Shown here in pieces: positions 33,533-38,574 of a stretch of 38,574 bases of DNA. Made by a program: the position numbers and the translations under genes. The notes beneath the pieces are model-generated. The model saw nothing but the letters and a program-made list of their open reading frames with translations. It was not told the DNA's origin and made no database searches. Each line of letters starts with the position of its first letter. Positions within the stretch are counted from its first letter, which is position 1. Source of the stretch: Magnetococcales bacterium (GTDB lineage: Bacteria; Pseudomonadota; Magnetococcia; Magnetococcales; DC0425bin3); NCBI GenBank assembly GCA_015231175.1, contig JADGBZ010000031.1, forward strand, positions 1 to 38,574, in the 5' to 3' direction.

Positions 33533-36500
33533 TTATTTATCCAGATGGACCCCCTCTTCTTTCGCCCAGGCGCGAAACAACGTCAAACATGCTTCGTAGT
33601 CGTATTGATCGAGGGCCAGTTTGATGGTCTCCAGATTTTTTCGACGCTGGCCGTTCGGCGTCAACGCTGCTATTTCCGTCAACACAACATCCACCGATGC
33701 GTCATAGACGAGGAGTAACGCCACGGCCCTTTGGAACAAGAGAGACAAATCTTCCAGACCGATCTCAACTCCAGGTTGGTCTTCTTTCGAGGTGACAGCC
33801 TCCAGTGGCATCAGCGTGGTCTCGATGGTTGACACAATTCGGGCCAATTCGCTGGCTGTTGTACCGAACATTTTTGGCAGATCCTCCAATCCGTGCTGGA
33901 TTTTCGACTGTTTTTCGATCTGTTCCGCAAGGTTGGCCAATTTTGAAGCCCCGATGGTGGCCGACACCCCCTTCAAGGTATGGGCGATGCGTTCCAATGT
34001 CATGATGTTGCCTGAGGCCAGGCACCGCTCCATCTCCTGACAGGCGCCGCCTTGATTGTGAGCAAACTTGAGCAGAACGTGACGATAAAGCACCGTGTTG
34101 CCGCCGATGTTGCGCAGGCCCTTGGCGATATCTATTCCTGGAATCGGTGGTAGTGGCAACACCGGGGCCATGCTGTGTCCGAAGGGGGGTACAACGGAAG
34201 GTTGGGAAATCAGGCCGGGTCGATGTTCGAGCCATTTGGCCAGGGTTGCATACATCTCCTCCGGGTCAACCGGCTTGGCAATGTGATCGTTCATGCCCGC
34301 TTCCAGGCATTTTTCCCTGTCGCCGGCCATGGCGTTGGCCGTCATGGCGATGATGGGCAACTCGTCGGCGCTCAATTTTTTCCGAATTTGCCGCGTGGCG
34401 GTCAGACCATCCATGACCGGCATTTGCAGATCCATCAAAACGCCGTCAAAATGGTTTTGACTGACCAGATTGACTGCCTCCAAACCATTCTTGGCGATCT
34501 CAACCATGATTCCTGCCTGTTCCAACAACTCCCGGGCCACCTGCTGATTGATTTCGTTGTCCTCCACGAGGAGCAACTTGACCCCTGCCAGATTGGCACG
34601 ATGGATGTTTGAACAACGCATCGCTTGCCGTGCCGGTTCATGGCCAAACGCGATCATGATAACGTCTACCATGGAGGTGATATTGACCGGCTTCATCAAG
34701 AAACCGTCCAGGAGGTTCTTCTCCTCCTCCGGTGCGGCGATATACTCCTGACCATAGGCAGTCACCATGATGATGATCGGGTTTTTTTTCAGAGACATCC
34801 CCTTTTTGATGTGGCGCGCCACTTCCAGGCCGTTCAAGCCGGGCATCTTCCAATCCAGAAGGACCAGGTCAAAAGGAGAACCTTTTTCATTGGCTGCCAA
34901 TAGCTCATCGATCGCCCTTGCGCCACTTTCGGCACAAACCGGTTGGTAGGCCAGAGACGCCAACTGTTCGGAAATGATTTGCCGGGCGCCAGCGTTGTCA
35001 TCCACCACCAAAATGTGCAACCCGCGAATGCTTTCCGCGGGCATGAGAAGTTCCGGCGCCAAACCACCAACCTTGCCGAAACGGGCCGTAAATGTGAAAC
35101 GGCTGCCACGCCCAGGGTCGTTTGTAACACCAATTTGCCCCCCCATCATCTCGACCAGGCGTTTGCTGATCGCCAGTCCCAAACCGGTGCCGCCATACTT
35201 CCGGGTTATGGAGGTATCTCCCTGGGAAAATTCCTGGAACAGCTTGCTCATTTGCTCCGGCGTCATGCCAATACCGGTATCGCGAACCGTAAAGCGAAGA
35301 AATACATCATCTTGTGTCTCTTCCAACGCTTCGGTGATGATGGAAACCTCCCCTTTCTCCGTGAATTTAATGGCGTTACCGACCAGGTTGGTCAAAATTT
35401 GCCCCAGGCGATGAGAATCCCCGCGCAGATTGTGGGGGACGTTTCTCCTGGTATCCAGCAATAGTTCCAGACCTTTTTCATGGCTTTTGACACTCAGAAT
35501 GGCCACCACGCCACCCAAAACCTCATCCAGGGTGAATCCGGCATCTTCCATGGTGAGCTTGCCCGCCTCGATCTTGGAAAAGTCCAGGATATCGTTGATC
35601 AGTTGCAACAAAACATTGGCGCTGAGACTGACCTTGGAAAGATAATCTCTCTGTTGTCCGGTCAACTCGGTCTGGAGGCAGAGATGGGTCAAGCCAATGA
35701 CGCCGTTCATCGGCGTGCGAATTTCGTGACTCATCGAGGCGAGAAACTCTGATTTGGCCTGATTGGCTTTTTCCGCCACGAGCCTGGCGCTCTCCAACTC
35801 GGCATTTTTATCTTGCAGCACCTGGTCCAGGCGTTTGCGTTCACTCATGTCGCGCACGGCGGCAAACACCCCCTGCAATTTCCGATTACGGTCATAGATG
35901 GTGGTCGCATGCAGGGACACCGGTGTTTTTTTGCCATCCCTGGCCCACACGGTGAGTTCGTAGTCAATGACCTTCTTTTCGCTCAGGACCAGCAGGATGC
36001 CGGCCTCGGCCCGCTCCGGGTCATTGAAGTGATTCCGAAAGGGTGAACCAATCAACTCGTCCCGGGAACAATTGGTGATCACCTCCATTTGCTTGTTGGC
36101 GTCCGTGATGATGCCAGACGGATCGGTGATGATCAGCGCGTCGATACTCGATTCAATGAGCGAGCGTGTGTAAAACTGCTGATCCCTGACACGCTGATCA
36201 AGCTTCTTTTGCTCGGCCTCGACCTGTTTGCGTGCGGTGTTATCCGTGCCGATCAGCAGGTAGCCTATGATATCGTTGTCATCGTCGCGCAAGGCGGTGA
36301 CCGACACGACTGCCGGAAAGCGACTGCCATCCTTGCGGATGTAGGTCAGCTCGTAGATATCTTCGATACCACGCGAGGCCTTGAACACCAGGGCCTCGAA
36401 TCCTGGGGTGATCTGCGTGGCAAGTTCATCGCTCAGCGCCTTGGCGCGGGCGACCACCTCTTGCGGATCGGAAATATCGGCGGGGGTGATTTTGTTCACC

Positions 36501-36649
36501 ACCTCCACGGCTGTATAGCCCAACATGCGCTCGGCGCCGACATTGAATATTTGAATGACACCCTCTGCGTCGGTTGCAATACTCGAAAAGTTGGGGCTGT
36601 TGAAAATGGCGTTTTGCAGGGCGCCAATTTCACAAAGTTTATTAGGCAT
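33533..36649 (-). CDS. hybrid sensor histidine kinase (PAS-PAS-HisKA-HATPase-REC-REC-Hpt)
   Basis: A 1038-residue phosphorelay protein. Two PAS domains (about 10-140 and 155-275) come first, then a coiled linker, and the dimerisation helix with phospho-histidine H308 in SHEIRTPMNG. The ATPase domain has NLVGNAIKF (near 425), DTGIG (near 457) and GTGLGL (near 487). Receiver 1 has D599 and K653, receiver 2 has D740 and K792, and the Hpt domain has H890 in IAHTLKGVSATIGAS. No membrane span is visible, so sensing is probably cytoplasmic through PAS ligands. No separate response regulator lies nearby, so its output is unknown. The ATG at 36649 has AGAGG upstream; a GTG 14 codons earlier is weaker. 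A perfect TATAAT (minus strand, 36742-36747) may be its -10, but no good -35 stands before it. Confidence 0.95.
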   Translation of the reverse strand: MPNKLCEIGALQNAIFNSPNFSSIATDAEGVIQIFNVGAERMLGYTAVEVVNKITPADISDPQEVVARAKALSDELATQITPGFEALVFKASRGIEDIYELTYIRKDGSRFPAVVSVTALRDDDNDIIGYLLIGTDNTARKQVEAEQKKLDQRVRDQQFYTRSLIESSIDALIITDPSGIITDANKQMEVITNCSRDELIGSPFRNHFNDPERAEAGILLVLSEKKVIDYELTVWARDGKKTPVSLHATTIYDRNRKLQGVFAAVRDMSERKRLDQVLQDKNAELESARLVAEKANQAKSEFLASMSHEIRTPMNGVIGLTHLCLQTELTGQQRDYLSKVSLSANVLLQLINDILDFSKIEAGKLTMEDAGFTLDEVLGGVVAILSVKSHEKGLELLLDTRRNVPHNLRGDSHRLGQILTNLVGNAIKFTEKGEVSIITEALEETQDDVFLRFTVRDTGIGMTPEQMSKLFQEFSQGDTSITRKYGGTGLGLAISKRLVEMMGGQIGVTNDPGRGSRFTFTARFGKVGGLAPELLMPAESIRGLHILVVDDNAGARQIISEQLASLAYQPVCAESGARAIDELLAANEKGSPFDLVLLDWKMPGLNGLEVARHIKKGMSLKKNPIIIMVTAYGQEYIAAPEEEKNLLDGFLMKPVNITSMVDVIMIAFGHEPARQAMRCSNIHRANLAGVKLLLVEDNEINQQVARELLEQAGIMVEIAKNGLEAVNLVSQNHFDGVLMDLQMPVMDGLTATRQIRKKLSADELPIIAMTANAMAGDREKCLEAGMNDHIAKPVDPEEMYATLAKWLEHRPGLISQPSVVPPFGHSMAPVLPLPPIPGIDIAKGLRNIGGNTVLYRHVLLKFAHNQGGACQEMERCLASGNIMTLERIAHTLKGVSATIGASKLANLAEQIEKQSKIQHGLEDLPKMFGTTASELARIVSTIETTLMPLEAVTSKEDQPGVEIGLEDLSLLFQRAVALLLVYDASVDVVLTEIAALTPNGQRRKNLETIKLALDQYDYEACLTLFRAWAKEEGVHLDK

Positions 36650-36844
36650 GATCAAACCTCTGAAAAACGCTGCCGTGTCGCATATCGCCACAGGGGTTTG
36701 ACGATATAAGATACCAGTAAAAACAATAAACTCCTGACTGGATTATACGCAGACTCCGACGTTTTTGTTTATTCTTTTGGGGTATGATTTAAACGACCAG
36801 CTTTTTTTATTCAGATTATTTAAGAGGAAAATATAACTTTTTTT

Positions 36845-37041
36845 TCAGAATACCACAAGCATGGCCCGTTGTGTATCAATATCGAGACTCCCGCGCTATC
36901 CGGCAGTGAAAATCGAAAGCCGGACTGTGGCGTTGTGCCGGAAGCGCTTCGATTGTACAGTGTGAATGGGGTCGGTCGCCAAGAATCTGACTGGTTGATC
37001 CTCTTACAAAACCAGGGACCATCGGCCCTGGCCGGGTTTTT
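36845..37041 (+). ncRNA. candidate small RNA, about 197 bases
   Basis: A TATAAC box at 36832-36837 sits 8 bases before the proposed start, though the -35 (TATTCA, 18-base spacing) is poor. Inside are the hairpin arms TCCGGC/GCCGGA (36899-36904 with 36919-36924) and, as an alternative, AATCGAA/TTCGATT (36911-36917 with 36948-36954). A terminator with a T-run closes it. It matches no RNA family I recognise; I checked for the SRP RNA core and did not find it. Speculative. Confidence 0.25.
37012..37041 (+). terminator. intrinsic terminator without an upstream protein gene
   Basis: CCAGGG (37012-37017) pairs with CCCTGG (37026-37031), with a further CC/GG inside, and five T follow at 37037-37041. 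The nearest plus-strand gene upstream is nhaA, more than 3.5 kb away, so what it ends is not explained by the proteins; see the candidate small RNA. Confidence 0.55.
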
Positions 37042-37195
37042 CCTGTCTTGACACTGGTCGGCATACGTTTTGCTCAACCTCCACCGGGTGTGGGATACGA
37101 CCGTTTGACATGGCTCGACTCCAGCCTTGCGGCGGAGAGACCATACCGGTTGGCAGGGATGTCTGTTAAGGTTGAATTACCCGAGGGTTTTGGCA

Positions 37196-38422
37196 ATGTC
37201 ATTTCAAATCAAGAGCAACCGTTTTGCCAGAGTTTCGGCTACAGGTCTGATATGTGGCCTGTTGGTTTTGACTTTGCCTTTGGGGGGGTGTGTCTCCAGC
37301 AATGTCCTCCTGAAGCAGGAGAGCGGATATTCCAAGCTCGCCCCTTTGGTCGTTGTTGTGGAGAATGAAGACAGGCTGGGCATGAAGGGCCGTCTGGAGC
37401 ACCTGCTGCTCTCGCAAGGTTTCAATGTGGTCTCCGACCTTGGTGAGCACAAACGCCTGGTGGTCACCGAGGAGCTTCCAGCCACGGCGGTGGTCGAGCC
37501 GGGGAAGGATGTGCAACAGGTCAAACGGATGACCACCGATCTGCAAAACAGGTATCCGGTCAACTATGCGTTCCGGTTCGGCTATCAGACCGACCAGCAG
37601 GGAGATGTCATAAAATTGACTGGTTCCATTGTGGATCTGCGCAGTGGTGAGTTTGTTTTCTCTTATGAATTTCAGGATGGCTTGGTGACACCGTTCAACA
37701 CGTACATCCTCGGAGAAGAGTTGGCCAAGACTTTTCCTGATGGCAAGCCGAGGCAGGTTGAGGATGGCGTTGGGGCCATCCACTCCGATGCGCATGGCAA
37801 CACATCCGCCGTCACTCCGACCGAGACCTCGGGAACACCGGGGGGTTCTGAAGAGAAAGGGGTTGCTGCTCCGGCGAAGGATTCGTCTGCCAGGAAGGAT
37901 GTCAAGTCGGGCAAGGTGGAGTTGGTCAAGGAGATTGCATGGCAGACCAATCTGCTGGCGCTGAATACTTCCGTGGAGGCATCTCGCCATGCCACCCCGG
38001 GTGATCCGATGGTAGCTGTAGCCGCAGAGATCAAAAATCTGGCGGATCGCAGCATGCTGGGTGTCCTGGAGTTGGGCACCCTCATGCACACCCCGTTGGC
38101 CGCCGAGTACCGCGCCGAGGAGTTGCTGGCCCAGTTGACGCCCGAACTGGAAACGGCAACCAGCCATTTGCTCTTTGCGCAAGGTAAGAACCCTGGCGGG
38201 GCAGGGGGTGTTGCCGGCGCCAAGGGGTCCGCCGGCAAGGGCGTTGCCCAGGCGGGTCAGCCCGAACAGGGGCAAAACAGGATGGGCGAGTTCGCCATGG
38301 CTCCAGCCTATCCTGTGCCGACGCCAAACCCACGGCGGTGGGATGCCGGGGGCGTGCCGACTCAATTGGCCATGGTGGCCCCGGTCCCACAACCCAAGCC
38401 CAAGGCCATGACGACCCCCTGA
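37196..38422 (+). CDS. lipoprotein with an embedded chemoreceptor-tip-like segment
   Basis: A 408-residue protein that I do not recognise as a whole. Residues 1-31 are a signal peptide ending in the lipobox LPLGG-C32, so it should be lipidated outside the cytoplasm. Residues about 45-170 look like a compact alpha/beta domain (LVVVVENEDRLGMKG, AFRFGYQ, LTGSIVDLRSGEFVFSYEF), perhaps of the kind found in small envelope lipoproteins. A Ser/Thr/Pro/Gly linker follows. Residues 240-287 closely resemble the signalling tip of methyl-accepting chemotaxis proteins: IAWQTNLLALNTSVEAS matches IAxQTNxLALNAAxEAA, then E278-I-K-N-L-A-D-R-S. The tail from about 330 is rich in G, A, P and Q. The ATG at 37196 has GAGGG 9 bases upstream. 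It is divergent from the histidine kinase and followed by a strong terminator. Confidence 0.8.
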   Translation: MSFQIKSNRFARVSATGLICGLLVLTLPLGGCVSSNVLLKQESGYSKLAPLVVVVENEDRLGMKGRLEHLLLSQGFNVVSDLGEHKRLVVTEELPATAVVEPGKDVQQVKRMTTDLQNRYPVNYAFRFGYQTDQQGDVIKLTGSIVDLRSGEFVFSYEFQDGLVTPFNTYILGEELAKTFPDGKPRQVEDGVGAIHSDAHGNTSAVTPTETSGTPGGSEEKGVAAPAKDSSARKDVKSGKVELVKEIAWQTNLLALNTSVEASRHATPGDPMVAVAAEIKNLADRSMLGVLELGTLMHTPLAAEYRAEELLAQLTPELETATSHLLFAQGKNPGGAGGVAGAKGSAGKGVAQAGQPEQGQNRMGEFAMAPAYPVPTPNPRRWDAGGVPTQLAMVAPVPQPKPKAMTTP

Positions 38423-38463
38423 CCTTTGTTGCGCCACAGTCGTTGTGGCGAGACAGCCTGTCG

Positions 38464-38519
38464 CCCAAACCACCCCTTCGCCTGGAGAGATCCAATCCGC
38501 AGTGGTGGTTTGGGTTTTT
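38464..38519 (+). terminator. intrinsic terminator of the lipoprotein gene
   Basis: CCCAAACCACC (38464-38474) pairs perfectly with GGTGGTTTGGG (38504-38514) and is followed by five T (38515-38519). The loop is 29 bases. A smaller hairpin, CGCCACA/TGTGGCG (38432-38438 with 38444-38450), stands just after the stop codon. Confidence 0.75.
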
Positions 38520-38540
38520 CGATTGAAAGACTGGGATGGA

Positions 38541-38574
38541 GGTCCAGGAGGAAGGGCTGTGCCCTTCCTCCTGG
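38541..38574. repeat. GC-rich hairpin repeat, member 3, cut by the window end
   Basis: CCAGGAGGAAGGGC (38544-38557) pairs perfectly over 14 bases with GCCCTTCCTCCTGG (38561-38574) around a 3-base loop. The flanking GGTCCAGG start and the GGAGGAAGGG core are shared with members at 7907-7976 and 32151-32205. The element probably continues past the window. Confidence 0.6.

Larger units (their letters stand above)
36650..37195. other. 546-base divergent intergenic region
   Basis: The part next to the kinase gene (36700-36850) is AT-rich and holds TATAAT on the minus strand (36742-36747) and TATAAC on the plus strand (36832-36837). The rest is GC-richer and folds into several hairpins ending in a terminator at 37012-37041; this may be a small RNA gene. 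A perfect TTGACA stands at 37048-37053 on the plus strand, but no fitting -10 follows it. No convincing protein is encoded. Confidence 0.6.

Noticed and set aside
36899-36954. 6S RNA or SRP RNA
   Set aside because: The SRP core sequence is absent and the two ends do not pair in the order 6S RNA needs.
36820-37077. 85-codon minus-strand open frame in the kinase-lipoprotein gap
   Set aside because: It runs through a terminator hairpin, lacks a ribosome site and resembles no protein.
37199-38473. 424-codon minus-strand open frame opposite the lipoprotein gene
   Set aside because: The plus-strand frame has a ribosome site, lipobox, chemoreceptor-like motif and terminator; the minus frame has none of these.

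Overview
The window looks like chromosomal DNA from a GC-rich (roughly 58-60 % by eye) Gram-negative bacterium of the Pseudomonadota. Support comes from a Tat-type signal on a carbonic anhydrase, a lipoprotein with a lipobox, a large O-antigen or exopolysaccharide cluster, MetZ rather than a MetB/MetC pair, and an AddAB-like repair pair of the proteobacterial kind. The recurring GC-rich intergenic hairpin elements made me think of Magnetococcales-like genomes. That is only an impression: no magnetosome gene or rRNA is present to test it. I saw no tRNA, rRNA, CRISPR array, transposase or prophage gene.

Layout. (1) 139-11000: an AddA/RecB-like helicase-nuclease on the minus strand sits downstream of an exported beta-carbonic anhydrase. 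Next come an unrecognised small protein, metZ preceded by a long hairpin, a secreted TPR protein, and an AddB-like nuclease (TIGR03623-like) on the plus strand. The two repair partners are thus split by about 4.7 kb and point away from each other. (2) 11034-25440: a surface-polysaccharide locus. Twelve tightly packed minus-strand genes read from one good sigma70-like promoter at 25504-25532: two GT4 enzymes, AsnB, a polysaccharide deacetylase, a methyltransferase, an AT-rich EpsG-like polymerase, a third GT4, an NAD-dependent epimerase/reductase, a WecA/WbpL-like phosphoglycosyl transferase, a GT2, a cupin and a second methyltransferase. A GT-C-like membrane glycosyltransferase converges on the operon from the other side. 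The likely logic is: WecA/WbpL-like enzyme plus epimerase start the lipid-linked sugar, the GTs extend it, AsnB, deacetylase, methyltransferases and cupin decorate or modify it, and the EpsG-like protein polymerises it. (3) 25706-33499: housekeeping and metabolic genes: a metallo-beta-lactamase-fold hydrolase, a MagIII-like DNA glycosylase, a YaiI/YqxD protein, a YraN-like nuclease-fold protein, acetyl-CoA synthetase, serC and nhaA. (4) 33533-38574: a large hybrid histidine kinase with PAS, two receiver and Hpt domains, a 546-base intergenic region that may hold a small RNA, and a lipoprotein carrying a segment that looks like the signalling tip of a chemoreceptor.

The strongest oddity is that lipoprotein (37196-38422). 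About 48 residues match the cytoplasmic hairpin tip of methyl-accepting chemotaxis proteins, yet the signal peptide should send the protein to the periplasm or outer membrane. The second theme is repeats. At least five intergenic places carry short tandem duplications (20 to 52 bases), and three places carry members of a GC-rich hairpin family, one of them now translated as part of the signal peptide region of the TPR protein.
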